The notes under the pieces were generated by a model. The model was not told the DNA's origin. It worked only from the letters and a program-made list of their open reading frames with translations, and searched no databases. The translations under genes and the position numbers were made by a program. A stretch of DNA of 64,000 nt from Brevibacillus antibioticus (GTDB taxonomy: Bacteria; Bacillota; Bacilli; Brevibacillales; Brevibacillaceae). The stretch covers positions 5,814,501 through 5,878,500 of the forward strand of contig NZ_SZNK01000001.1 in the NCBI RefSeq assembly GCF_005217615.1, read 5' to 3'. This document shows positions 46,696 to 55,305 of this stretch, in pieces. How positions within the stretch are numbered: the stretch's first letter is position 1; each line of letters starts with the position of its first letter.

Positions 46696-47583
46696 ATGGA
46701 GCTGGTCTATCTACATACTTTTCGCGAAGTAGCCCGGTATGGGAGCTTTACACGGGCAGCAGAAGAACTGGGCTATGCTCAACCGACGGTAACGGCCCAA
46801 ATGCAAAAGCTGGAGCAGTCGTATGGAGCGCCGCTATTTGAAAGATACGGACGCAAGCTGCGACTGACGCAAGCAGGTGAAGCCTTGCTGCCGTACGCAC
46901 GGGAATTGATTCGTCTATATGGGGAATCTAAAGAAGTGATTAAGCAACAGACGACAGGTCCCATTGCCATTGGAACGATCGATACACTGGCGGCGTTCTT
47001 TCTACCACCGTATTTGCAGGCTTTTTGTCAGCAATATCCTCAGGTTGATTTAGTATTGCGGACGGCTGGGGAAGCAGAAATTGTGCAACAGATCAGGGAT
47101 GGTTATCTCGATTTCGGGATCATTTTCGATCGCCCTTGTACAGATCCTGAGTTAATCACCCACGTCATTCGCGAGGAAGAATTGGTGATCGTCATGCCAC
47201 CCGCCCATCGATTCACAACAGCAACTGCACTCACTGTCCATGATTTGGAAGGGGAGCCGCTTGTATTGACAGAAGAAGGCTGTACGTATCGGGGCATGCT
47301 GCTGGAGGCTTTTGGTGAGGCGGGGATGACGCAGCGAAGCGCCTGCCAATTCAGCAATCCGGAAGCGATCAAGCAGTGTGTACGCTGTGGCTTGGGTGTG
47401 GCATTGCTGCCGCACATGGCGGTCAAGAGAGAGCTCGCAGAAGGGGTGCTTACAGCCATCCCGTTTCAGTCGGATAAGCCGCCGTTTTCCATTCAGCTTG
47501 TCTATCATAAAAAGAAATGGCTATCACCTTCGATGGTGACGCTTGTGGATACGATTACGAGATCACAGAGAGAGGAATCGTGA
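46696..47583 (+). CDS. LysR-family regulator
   Basis: A 295-residue LTTR with N-terminal HTH (LHTFREVARYGSFTRAAEELGYAQPTVTAQMQKLEQ, residues 6-41) and an inducer-binding domain from about 90. ATG 46696 has GGGAGGAAG upstream. It is divergent from the rhodanese gene (120 bp apart) and its stop overlaps the hydrolase start, so either neighbour may be its target. Confidence 0.9.
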   Translation: MELVYLHTFREVARYGSFTRAAEELGYAQPTVTAQMQKLEQSYGAPLFERYGRKLRLTQAGEALLPYARELIRLYGESKEVIKQQTTGPIAIGTIDTLAAFFLPPYLQAFCQQYPQVDLVLRTAGEAEIVQQIRDGYLDFGIIFDRPCTDPELITHVIREEELVIVMPPAHRFTTATALTVHDLEGEPLVLTEEGCTYRGMLLEAFGEAGMTQRSACQFSNPEAIKQCVRCGLGVALLPHMAVKRELAEGVLTAIPFQSDKPPFSIQLVYHKKKWLSPSMVTLVDTITRSQREES

Positions 47584-48389
47584 GCAGGATGCAGCTAGAT
47601 ATTTCGCCATTTGTCGCATGTACTCCTGAGGAGACAATTTATCCTGGAGTGCGGTTGTATACCGTCAGCTACTACAGTCAAGACTTGCTGGTAAAAGCTG
47701 CATTGGCTGTGCCGGAGGTTTATTTTCAGGAGGGAGCATGTCTACCGGCTCTCCTGTATTGCCGAGGCGGGATAAAAGGAGTGGGACGCGTCAGACCCGA
47801 GAGAATCAGTCAGATGGCTGCTTTTGGCTACGTGATCCTCGCTCCTCATTACCGCGGCAACGAAGGCGGAGAGGGCCGAGATGAATTCGGTGGGGCAGAC
47901 AGGCATGATGTGTTTGCCGCATTTGAATTGCTCCGCAGCCTAGAGAAGGTGGACAAGGGGCGAATCAGCGTCTATGGCTTTTCACGCGGTGGCTTCATGG
48001 CCTTGTTTGCCGCAATGGAGTGCAAGGGCGTGCTGTCTTGCGTCGTATGGAGTGGGGTCAGCGACATGTTTTTGACCTATGAAGAGCGGGTTGATCTGAG
48101 AAGGATGCTGCGCAGAATCATCGGTCATCCGCGTAAGCAGGAGGATGCTTACCGCGATCGGACGCCTTTGTATCGGATGGACGAGATTTCTTGCCCGGTG
48201 CTGATCATACATGGAACGGAAGATGAGAATGTGGGAGTGGAGCATGCTCATAAATTGGCAGATGCGCTGACGCGGGCAGGCAAACCGTATGAAAAATGGC
48301 TGGCGCAAGGGGCCAGCCATCTGTTTATCGGGGAGGATATGGAGATGTATACGCGCAAGATGTTCGCTTGGCTGGATGCGCAAGTCTAA
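47580..48389 (+). CDS. S9-type alpha/beta hydrolase (acyl-aminoacyl peptidase-like)
   Basis: A 269-residue hydrolase. The nucleophile serine is in VYGFSRGGFMA (near residue 138), the acid in IIHGTEDENVG (near 220) and the histidine in QGASHLFIG (near 250), which is the prolyl-oligopeptidase family order. It lacks the beta-propeller of full-length S9 enzymes. GTG 47580 overlaps the LysR stop (GTGA) with AGAGG 5 bases upstream; ATG 47589 is an alternative. Its last 4 bp overlap the convergent histidine-kinase gene. Confidence 0.82.
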   Translation: MSRMQLDISPFVACTPEETIYPGVRLYTVSYYSQDLLVKAALAVPEVYFQEGACLPALLYCRGGIKGVGRVRPERISQMAAFGYVILAPHYRGNEGGEGRDEFGGADRHDVFAAFELLRSLEKVDKGRISVYGFSRGGFMALFAAMECKGVLSCVVWSGVSDMFLTYEERVDLRRMLRRIIGHPRKQEDAYRDRTPLYRMDEISCPVLIIHGTEDENVGVEHAHKLADALTRAGKPYEKWLAQGASHLFIGEDMEMYTRKMFAWLDAQV

Positions 48390-50206
48390 TCTTCTTTTGG
48401 TGTAAGCGGCAGCGTAATGATGATTTCCGTTCCTTTCCCCAGCTTGCTGTTCACGTGCAGCTCCCCACCGTGGTTTTCGACCATTCGCCGCGAAATCGGC
48501 AGCCCCAGTCCTGTCCCATCCTCTTTTAAGGAGAAGAACGGATCGAATATACGCACCAGATATTCTTGGGGAATGCCTTCACCCGTGTCTTTGACATGAA
48601 TATGGACAGCTTGATCATCCAGGCGGCTTTCAATGGAGAGAACGCCGCCGTCTTTCATGGCTTCAATGCTGTTTTTCATTAAATTCAACAGGATTTGCTT
48701 TAATTGCTCGACATCAACGTGAATGCGAACGCTCGGATCGCAGCGGTCTACGATTTGGATTCCATGCAGCATCGCCTCGGCATTCATCAAGGGAAGAATC
48801 GAATGAATGACTCCAGTTAGCGCAACCTCGCGATAATCGGGCTTAGATGGTTTGGAGAGCATCAACAACTCCGTAACGATGCGGTTGACCCGTTCAATTT
48901 CCTGCAAGATTAAAGGCAAGTAGTACAAATCACGCTCTTGATTCGATAAACGTTGTTCCAATAGCTGGATAAAGCCGTAGATGACCGTGAGAGGATTGCG
49001 AATCTCATGGGCGGCTCCCGCTGCCAGCTGACCAACCATGGCCAGCTTTTCGGATTGATTCAAGTACTCTTGAATTTGCTCTTGCTCCGTAATATCCAAG
49101 AAGGCGACCATCCACCCTGTTTCCTGATCGTGGTGATGATTGTGCAAAGGGATGTAGGAGACCAAGGCAATGAATGGTGTGTCGTCTTTTTTGTACAAGG
49201 TCATTTTGCGATTGACGAACCAGGGAGTCGGTTCATTGGGTGTAGGTGCTGCAAAGGAATCCTTGGACACCGGGTAACCGTGATCATCGAGCTTGACCAA
49301 ATGCTGTGCCAGCTGGTTAACATGACGTCCGACTGTCGCATGGGAATGGGTAATAATCCCGACAGGCAGGGAGTTTAAGATTTGCTCCCGGATGTTTTTT
49401 TCTTCGGTCAAAATTTGCCGCTGTCTTTCATCTTGTGCAAATAGATTGGCGATGCTACTCGACATTTTGTTGAACTCCTGCGCCAACTCGAGGAATTCAT
49501 CTTGATGGGTATAGACGATTTGTTGACCGAATGTCCCTTTGGATACTTCACGGGCTTGCTGCATCAGAGACTGGATCGGACGCAACAGCTCATTGCGGAA
49601 GTAGAACGTGCAGAACAGCCCAAACAAGATAGAGGCCACGGAAACCGAATATGTCAGGATCAACGAGACTTTGATGCTCTCACTCGAATTCTGGAACTCT
49701 TTGTTCGTCTGATACTCCAGCTGGTTGAGTGAAAAAGACAGATCTCGATCCAAGCGATCGAGCAATGGTTGTACTTCGTTGGTAAGTACATAGCTGACGG
49801 CTGGAACGTTCCCTGCTTGCAGCAAGGGATTGATTTTGTTCAAAAAGATAAAGTCCAGTTGGGATATCGATTCAATAATGGTAAATAAGCCACTGTTCGC
49901 CTCGGTTTTGGGAAGCGAGGAAAAGCGAGCCGTATCGATCAGATTTGTATAGTACTGATCCAGGTAAGACTCGTTGCGTGTCAAAGTATACATGTTCAGC
50001 GCATACGTCTTGGTGTATATCTGGTTTTTGACTTCTAGTAAGGCGCTCGTCTGCGGCAAGAGGTTTTGTGTCAAATACACTTCATCAGAGGTGACCTTGG
50101 TCATTTGATAGCTGAACAGGGTCGTCACGCAACCGATGAGAAGCATCATTACGAGATAGCTGAGCATGATTTTTTTCTGAAATCCGAGATTGCTGAAAAG
50201 GGGCAT
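48386..50206 (-). CDS. Orphan sensor histidine kinase (HAMP-PAS-HisKA)
   Basis: A 606-residue kinase. Helix 1 is at about 10-35, an extracytoplasmic helical sensor region at 35-180, helix 2 at about 182-205, HAMP at 206-260, a PAS-like region (about 270-375), then HisKA with phospho-acceptor H400 in HEIRNPLTV. The ATPase domain has N-box LMKNSIEAM, DTGEGIP and GTGLGLPI. No response regulator shares its strand; such orphans in Bacillales often feed the Spo0F/Spo0A relay. It is encoded 5 bp after a BMP/Med-type binding protein, its likely sensing partner. Confidence 0.9.
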   Translation of the reverse strand: MPLFSNLGFQKKIMLSYLVMMLLIGCVTTLFSYQMTKVTSDEVYLTQNLLPQTSALLEVKNQIYTKTYALNMYTLTRNESYLDQYYTNLIDTARFSSLPKTEANSGLFTIIESISQLDFIFLNKINPLLQAGNVPAVSYVLTNEVQPLLDRLDRDLSFSLNQLEYQTNKEFQNSSESIKVSLILTYSVSVASILFGLFCTFYFRNELLRPIQSLMQQAREVSKGTFGQQIVYTHQDEFLELAQEFNKMSSSIANLFAQDERQRQILTEEKNIREQILNSLPVGIITHSHATVGRHVNQLAQHLVKLDDHGYPVSKDSFAAPTPNEPTPWFVNRKMTLYKKDDTPFIALVSYIPLHNHHHDQETGWMVAFLDITEQEQIQEYLNQSEKLAMVGQLAAGAAHEIRNPLTVIYGFIQLLEQRLSNQERDLYYLPLILQEIERVNRIVTELLMLSKPSKPDYREVALTGVIHSILPLMNAEAMLHGIQIVDRCDPSVRIHVDVEQLKQILLNLMKNSIEAMKDGGVLSIESRLDDQAVHIHVKDTGEGIPQEYLVRIFDPFFSLKEDGTGLGLPISRRMVENHGGELHVNSKLGKGTEIIITLPLTPKED

Positions 50207-50211
50207 GCTGA

Positions 50212-51222
50212 TTAACCTCCATACGAGCCACGGGAAGGAATGAAATTTTGCAATTCCCGTTCTAAATCTTTACGCACATTTGCTGGCACCATGTGACCGA
50301 ATTGACTGAGATGGTTGACTCCTTCGGTAAGTCCGTACATGACTTTTCCATTGGGGAGTTTCCCTTGAATAAACTGTTCCGTGATGATGCGGTAGCATTG
50401 GCGAACATCCTGCATCATGGAGACCAGCACGTAATCTGGAGCGATGTAGCGCTGGTCGGCAATGTATCCGATGGTAAATACTCCTGCGCGCTGTGCTTCT
50501 GTAATCACCTCGAGATTGAAGCTGTCGCCAGTGGTGTAGATGACATCCACACCTTGTGAAATCATGTCGCGAGTCTTGCGAATGGCTCCCTCAATATCAT
50601 TGAAATCAGGAACCTTTCCCACGACGATAGAGGTTTTGGGCGATGCCTTTTTTACTCCTTCGATAAAGCCTTCTACTTGAAGGAGCTCAGTTGGCTTGTC
50701 TACCATGATGTATCCGACTTTATCCGATTTCGTCATTTTGGCGGCGAGGATACCGACGAGCTTGCCCGCAGGCTTCATATCGTAACGAATCGTCGTCTGA
50801 TTCGGATGCGGAGCCTCTCCATTAAAGGAAACAAAGTGTGATTTCGGATAGCGAAAGGCCACGTCTGTAAAAGGATCAGAGAAGATGAGGCCATGACCGA
50901 GGATGAGATCATAGTCGTTGGCTGCATATTTCTCAGCCAACTTTTTGATCTGCTCCGGTTTTATATTATTGGCGATTTCGAGTGAGAAGTTAAATCTTTT
51001 TTGCAATTCTGTCATACTCTCCAGTGCACTGCTGTTCCAGCCCTGATCATAAGTGGGGCCCTCCAGTAATAGGGCGACACGCACTTTGTCAGAAGAATGG
51101 CTGCTTTTATTTATGACTTTATCGAGATGCTTCATGCTTGTAACGAATTGACTGGTAATGAGCAGTAGCAGCCCGACTACCAAACCGGTAAATAAGACGG
51201 GAAATGGCAGCAGCTTTGGCAT
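50212..51222 (-). CDS. BMP/Med-family substrate-binding protein, membrane anchored
   Basis: A 336-residue protein with one N-terminal helix (FPVLFTGLVVGLLLLITSQFV) and no lipobox cysteine, followed by a type-1 periplasmic-binding fold. The BMP/PnrA signatures GPTYDQGWNSSALESM, DLILGHGLIFSDP, VGYIMVD and VIYTTGDSFNLEV are present, and the similarity to B. subtilis Med is evident. BMP proteins usually bind nucleosides. ATG 51222 is chosen because GGAGG lies 8 bases before it; the earlier ATG at 51237 overlaps that site. First gene of a two-gene operon with the histidine kinase. Confidence 0.85.
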   Translation of the reverse strand: MPKLLPFPVLFTGLVVGLLLLITSQFVTSMKHLDKVINKSSHSSDKVRVALLLEGPTYDQGWNSSALESMTELQKRFNFSLEIANNIKPEQIKKLAEKYAANDYDLILGHGLIFSDPFTDVAFRYPKSHFVSFNGEAPHPNQTTIRYDMKPAGKLVGILAAKMTKSDKVGYIMVDKPTELLQVEGFIEGVKKASPKTSIVVGKVPDFNDIEGAIRKTRDMISQGVDVIYTTGDSFNLEVITEAQRAGVFTIGYIADQRYIAPDYVLVSMMQDVRQCYRIITEQFIQGKLPNGKVMYGLTEGVNHLSQFGHMVPANVRKDLERELQNFIPSRGSYGG

Positions 51223-51311
51223 GCGGGATTCCTCCATAGAAAAAAAGCATAATCCACTTAATATGATAGATACACGTCATGCCTATTATATAGGTTCTCT
51301 GAGGGTTGTGC

Positions 51312-51587
51312 ATGGAAAAAAGGGATACGGACAGGCTAATCAAATGGAGAACATATCTCCTTGCCAAGAGGGAACAGAAGGGAGGCGTACACGTGATGGA
51401 AAACGATATGGTGGAAATCCCACAGATTCATATTCCTGATGAGGTTACACAGGTCGATCGACCGGAGATTGGAGAGACCACTCCACACCCGAAACCAGAT
51501 AGCCCTCTGGCGTCGAGCCGGACAGTCGAACTCGCCAGCGACAGCGATTCGAATGAGAGCAGCGAGCGAATCGGATTTATTTCATAA
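51312..51587 (+). CDS. Small acidic protein of unknown function
   Basis: A frame of 91 residues from ATG 51312 (GAGGG 6 bases ahead), or 63 residues from ATG 51396, which has the better GGGAGG site. The second half is rich in Pro, Glu, Asp and Ser (DEVTQVDRPEIGETTPHPKP) and looks disordered. No family recognised. It lies between the divergent kinase operon and the CheY-like gene. Confidence 0.45.
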   Translation: MEKRDTDRLIKWRTYLLAKREQKGGVHVMENDMVEIPQIHIPDEVTQVDRPEIGETTPHPKPDSPLASSRTVELASDSDSNESSERIGFIS

Positions 51588-51703
51588 TGCCGATCGGAGT
51601 GCCTATTCGACAAAAGAAGTCATTTTCTCTCGTGGACAAGGCTTGCAATTTCTGCAAAAGTAGGAAGTAGAATAGCAAGCGAGATGCGAGGGGATAAGAT
51701 TGC

Positions 51704-52057
51704 ATGGCCCGATTGCTGATAGTAGATGACGCAGCCTTCACGAGAAGGGTGCTGACGGATATGTTAGGCGAACAACATGAAGTTTGTGGAGAAGCGTGCA
51801 ATGGTTTGGAGGCAATTGAAAAGTACAAAGAGCTCAAGCCAGATATTGTCACGATGGATATTACCATGCCGCACATGCACGGGATTGAAGCTATGCGTCA
51901 CATCTTGGATTTTGACCGTGATGCCAAAATTTTGATCTGCTCAGCAGTTGGGCACCGGCAGAAGGTGCTAGAAGCGATGAGGACAGGCGCGAGTGATTTC
52001 GTCGTAAAGCCTTTTCAAAAAGAGCAGATTCTCGATGCAATCGCACGGCTTTTGTAA
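51704..52057 (+). CDS. Stand-alone CheY-like response regulator
   Basis: A 117-residue receiver domain without output domain. The acidic pair D8/D9 (VDDAAF), phospho-acceptor D52 (TMDITMP), a serine/threonine switch at S80 and K102 (VVKPF) are all kept. The closest resemblance is Bacillus CheY, but no chemotaxis genes are in view. It lies near an orphan histidine kinase (48386-50206) on the opposite strand. GAGGGG precedes ATG 51704. Confidence 0.9.
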   Translation: MARLLIVDDAAFTRRVLTDMLGEQHEVCGEACNGLEAIEKYKELKPDIVTMDITMPHMHGIEAMRHILDFDRDAKILICSAVGHRQKVLEAMRTGASDFVVKPFQKEQILDAIARLL

Positions 52058-52071
52058 ACAGGAAAAAGCAA

Positions 52072-52109
52072 ACAGCCGCCAAAACCCGGGTGGGAAGGCG
52101 GCTGTTTTT
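52072..52109. terminator. Bidirectional terminator, CheY-like / OCD genes
   Basis: ACAGCCGCC (52072-52080) with GGCGGCTGT (52097-52105) and TTTTTC; A-rich left flank for the reverse direction. Confidence 0.85.
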
Positions 52110-52123
52110 CTATAAAAGAAGAT

Positions 52124-53110
52124 TTACAAGCGGATTTCTATTCCAATGCCGTTTGCTTTCGCCCGTTCATAAACCGTTTTGGCGACGGCTGTGTCTAAAT
52201 AGGCAACACCCACGGATTTGTACAGCGTGATTTCTTCATCATTTTCTCGGCCAGGCTTTTTCCCGATCAGAATGTTTCCTAGCTCCGCGTGCATTTGTTC
52301 GAAGCTCCATTCTCCGCGTTCAATCGGAATGAGCAGATCGCCTGCCTCATGCCGGGCTCCCTCCAGTGTATCAACCACGACTTTGCTGTTTTGTACGGTA
52401 GTCAAGTCGACCTCCTGCATATGAGGAAGAAAAGCACCGATGGCATTGATATGCGTACCAGGTCGTAAGCGTGTTCCATCAAACAACGGGCTGGTAGCCT
52501 TGGTGCTGCAAATCACGATTTCGGCATTCGCCACCGCTTCATTGGCATCATCCATAACTGTGATTTCACCTTGCCACTCCGGGTAGAGGGATAGCAGTGT
52601 TTGTTTCATTTTGTCTGCTTTCTCACGTGTGCGGTTATAGAGATAAAGGTTTGTCAGCGGACGGACTTCCATGACGGCTTGAATTTGTCCGATGGATTGT
52701 GCCCCGCAGCCCAGTACAGCGCAGCTTTGCGCATTTTCTTTTGCCAAGTATTTGGTTGCAACACCACTGCTTGCACCTGTGCGCATAATTGTCAAAAGGC
52801 TCGCGTCCATCATCGCTACATGCTGTCCCGTTTTTGCTTCGGTCAACACGATCACACTTTGGAGTGCTTTGATATCATGCTTGTGATTCTCTGGGAAAAT
52901 GCTGATGATTTTGACCGCTACGTAATCGTCCGTTTCCAAATAGGACGGCATGTATAGACTGGTTGCTCCGTATTTCGGATGGTCAATGGCAGTACGAACA
53001 GGGGTGGTGACGTTTCCTAGCATATGCTCACGGAAGACATGCTCCACATCTTCCAAACAATCTTTCATTGTGTAGATTTGTTCAATGTTTTCACGGCTTA
53101 ATAGTAGCAT
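52124..53110 (-). CDS. Ornithine cyclodeaminase/mu-crystallin family protein
   Basis: A 328-residue NAD(P)-binding enzyme. The dinucleotide site is CAVLGCGAQSIGQ (near residues 128-140), the substrate region includes YMPSYLE and VKIISIFPENH (near 53-77), and EGARHEAGDLLIP is the usual late motif. The family holds ornithine cyclodeaminase, amino-acid dehydrogenases and ketimine reductases, which cannot be separated by eye. I chose ATG 53110, 8 bases after AAGGA; ATG 53128 overlaps the stop of the MHS gene. Co-transcribed with that transporter. Confidence 0.85.
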   Translation of the reverse strand: MLLLSRENIEQIYTMKDCLEDVEHVFREHMLGNVTTPVRTAIDHPKYGATSLYMPSYLETDDYVAVKIISIFPENHKHDIKALQSVIVLTEAKTGQHVAMMDASLLTIMRTGASSGVATKYLAKENAQSCAVLGCGAQSIGQIQAVMEVRPLTNLYLYNRTREKADKMKQTLLSLYPEWQGEITVMDDANEAVANAEIVICSTKATSPLFDGTRLRPGTHINAIGAFLPHMQEVDLTTVQNSKVVVDTLEGARHEAGDLLIPIERGEWSFEQMHAELGNILIGKKPGRENDEEITLYKSVGVAYLDTAVAKTVYERAKANGIGIEIRL

Positions 53111-53127
53111 CTCATTCTTCCTTTCCA

Positions 53128-54429
53128 TCAGGATTCGTCCAAATCCAAATCCTTTGTTTCCTTCGTAGCAGAAACTGCAATGAGAGAAATAACCCCGGAA
53201 ATTACAATGTACAAAGCGATTGGCACCCAGGAGTTAAAGGAACTTAACAAGGCAGTAGCGATCAGCGGAGCAGTACCCCCCGCCAAAGCTGCACCGAGCT
53301 GATAGCCAATAGTAACCCCAGTATAGCGTACATTCGTGCTGAAAATCTCCGAGAACATCGTACCTAATACAGCTGTGACCGGAGCCCAGAGAATCCCGAG
53401 TCCGATGACAGTCGCGACGGTAAGCCAGAGGGCTGATTTCAATGACAGCATATAAAAGTAAGGGAATGCAAACAGCATCATTGCTATCGTTCCCCCGATA
53501 TACAATGGCTTTCTGCCTACTTTATCTGACAGCATGCCCATGTACGGAATCGCGATGGTTGTCACTAATGTGGCGATCGTCACGGCATTGAGTACCGTTA
53601 TTCGGTCGTAGCCCAAGTAATTCGTCGCGTAGGCAATAATAAACGTTGAGAAAATATAGAACGGCGCCGTCTCTACCACTTTGGCTCCGACGGCAATCAG
53701 AACAGCTTTCCAGTGATAGCGGAATGTATCGACGATGGGAACTTTCGCAATGTTCCCTGTCTTTTTTGCTTCTTGAAAAGCTGGTGTTTCATCGATACCA
53801 TTGCGAATCCAGAGTCCTAAAAAGACAAGTGCTGCACTCAACAGAAACGGAACTCGCCAGCCCCAAGACATGAATTGATCATCGGGAAGCGCACTCATCA
53901 TCGAAATAGCCAACGTACCGAGCAGCATGCCGATCGTTACACCCATCTGTGGGATACTTCCAAAAAAGCCGCGTCTGCCTTTGCCGGAGTACTCTACGGC
54001 GAGAAGCAATGCACCTCCCCATTCACCACCGATCCCCAAGCCTTGAATCAAACGCATCAGCACGAGAAGAATGGGAGCCCAGATGCCAATGGCATTGTAA
54101 TCAGGTAGCAAACCGATCAAGACGGTAGCGCCTCCCATCAGCGACAACGTCAAGACCAGCGTTTTTTTACGACCGATTTTGTCTCCGATATGACTGAAGA
54201 TCACGCCACCCAATGGCCGGATGAAAAAGGGAAGACCAAATGAGAGATAAGAGAGCAGTAAGCCTACAGTTGGATCAGAAGAAGGAAAAAATAGCTTGTT
54301 GAATACGAGCGAAGCCATCGTTCCATACAGAAAAAAGTCAAACCACTCAATGGAGCTGCCGATCAGGCTCGCGACCAACGCTTTGTTTTGAACCTTTTTG
54401 GAAACGCCCGCTTGTGTTTGTAATGCCAT
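53128..54429 (-). CDS. MHS-family MFS transporter (metabolite:H+ symporter)
   Basis: A 433-residue transporter of the ProP/ShiA/KgtP family. SSIEWFDFFLYGTMASLVFNKLFFP is in helix 1, RPLGGVIFSHIGDKIGRKKTL is motif A (near residue 75-95), and GLGIGGEWGGALLLAVEY is in helix 4. ATG 54429 follows AAAGGAGG; the 46-codon longer frame is unsupported. The partner gene downstream encodes an OCD-family enzyme, so uptake of an amino or organic acid is likely. Confidence 0.9.
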   Translation of the reverse strand: MALQTQAGVSKKVQNKALVASLIGSSIEWFDFFLYGTMASLVFNKLFFPSSDPTVGLLLSYLSFGLPFFIRPLGGVIFSHIGDKIGRKKTLVLTLSLMGGATVLIGLLPDYNAIGIWAPILLVLMRLIQGLGIGGEWGGALLLAVEYSGKGRRGFFGSIPQMGVTIGMLLGTLAISMMSALPDDQFMSWGWRVPFLLSAALVFLGLWIRNGIDETPAFQEAKKTGNIAKVPIVDTFRYHWKAVLIAVGAKVVETAPFYIFSTFIIAYATNYLGYDRITVLNAVTIATLVTTIAIPYMGMLSDKVGRKPLYIGGTIAMMLFAFPYFYMLSLKSALWLTVATVIGLGILWAPVTAVLGTMFSEIFSTNVRYTGVTIGYQLGAALAGGTAPLIATALLSSFNSWVPIALYIVISGVISLIAVSATKETKDLDLDES

Positions 54430-54458
54430 CGGGTAATCCTCCTTTGTCGGTAAGTATT

Positions 54459-54495
54459 GAAGTGTCACTTCAATTTGTGGGTGAAGTAGCACTTC
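54459..54495. promoter_or_regulatory. Two palindromic operators upstream of the MHS gene
   Basis: GAAGTGTCACTTC (54459-54471) and GAAGTAGCACTTC (54483-54495), centres 24 bp apart, each followed by AATTT. The first extends to a 17-bp palindrome TTGAAGTGTCACTTCAA. They lie in the divergent gap with an XRE-cupin regulator gene, the likely binder. Confidence 0.7.
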
Positions 54496-54654
54496 AATTT
54501 CCAAAAATAAAGCGATTACAATTCTGATAATGATAAATATTATAAAATGCCATACAATTTGTAGCAATAGTAAAAATTGATACTTATGCTAACTTTACAA
54601 CTTTTTTCAGGAAAGAGTATGATAGACCTATCCTTTTTACGGCGAGGTATGCAA

Positions 54655-55224
54655 ATGGAACCTACCATTGGTGTATTAATCAAATCGCTTCGAGTCGGCA
54701 AAAAGAAGACACTCAAACAAATTGCGGAAAAAACACAGCTGTCGATCAGCTTTTTGTCCCAAGTAGAGCGTGGGAAGTCTTCTATTACACTGGAGTCATT
54801 GAAAAAAATTTCGGAAGCCTTGGGAGTGAGCCCAGGCTATTTCTTTTCGGGTGAGTCGAGTGGAGGGAATGGGCAGGTACGCAGGGCGAGCAAAGAGCGA
54901 TCCCAGCTTCTGTATGCGCCTTTTGTGTATGAGGACCTGTCCGGTGATTTGGAGAATCCGTCACTGGTACCGATTCTCGTCACGCTTTCCCCGCATGGAG
55001 AAAAAGGCACGCCTTTTGTACATAAGGGGCAAGAGTTTATTTACGTCCTCGCGGGTGTGCTGACACTTTTGCTGGGGGAAGAGGAGCATGATTTGTTCCC
55101 TGGCGACAGTATTCACATGGATTCATCCGTACCGCACAACTGGGTGAACCGTACAGGCGAGGTCACCCGATTCCTTTGTGTCAATTCACATGACAGCGAC
55201 AGGTTACCGAACGCTCCTTATTAA
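54655..55224 (+). CDS. XRE-family regulator with cupin domain
   Basis: A 189-residue regulator. An N-terminal HTH (VLIKSLRVGKKKTLKQIAEKTQLSISFLSQVERGKSSITL) is joined to a C-terminal cupin (about 110-180: PFVHKGQEFIYVLAGVLTLLLGEEEHDLFPGDSIHMDSSVPHNW), which has the metal-type histidines. This is the PuuR/SutR-like class that controls amino-acid or polyamine uptake. ATG 54655 follows GCGAGGT. Divergent from the MHS/OCD operon, its probable target. Confidence 0.88.
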   Translation: MEPTIGVLIKSLRVGKKKTLKQIAEKTQLSISFLSQVERGKSSITLESLKKISEALGVSPGYFFSGESSGGNGQVRRASKERSQLLYAPFVYEDLSGDLENPSLVPILVTLSPHGEKGTPFVHKGQEFIYVLAGVLTLLLGEEEHDLFPGDSIHMDSSVPHNWVNRTGEVTRFLCVNSHDSDRLPNAPY

Positions 55225-55261
55225 TTGAGCGAGACCGTTTAGCGAAGCCATGTTTTCTACT

Positions 55262-55267
55262 ATAATA
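55262..55267 (+). promoter_or_regulatory. Probable promoter of adeR
   Basis: TATAAT about 40 bp before the adeR start, with TTTAGC 17 bp upstream as a weak -35. Sigma-A type. Confidence 0.5.
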
Positions 55268-55305
55268 GAGGAACGCGTAGAAAAGAGCGGTAAAGAGGTG
55301 AAAGT

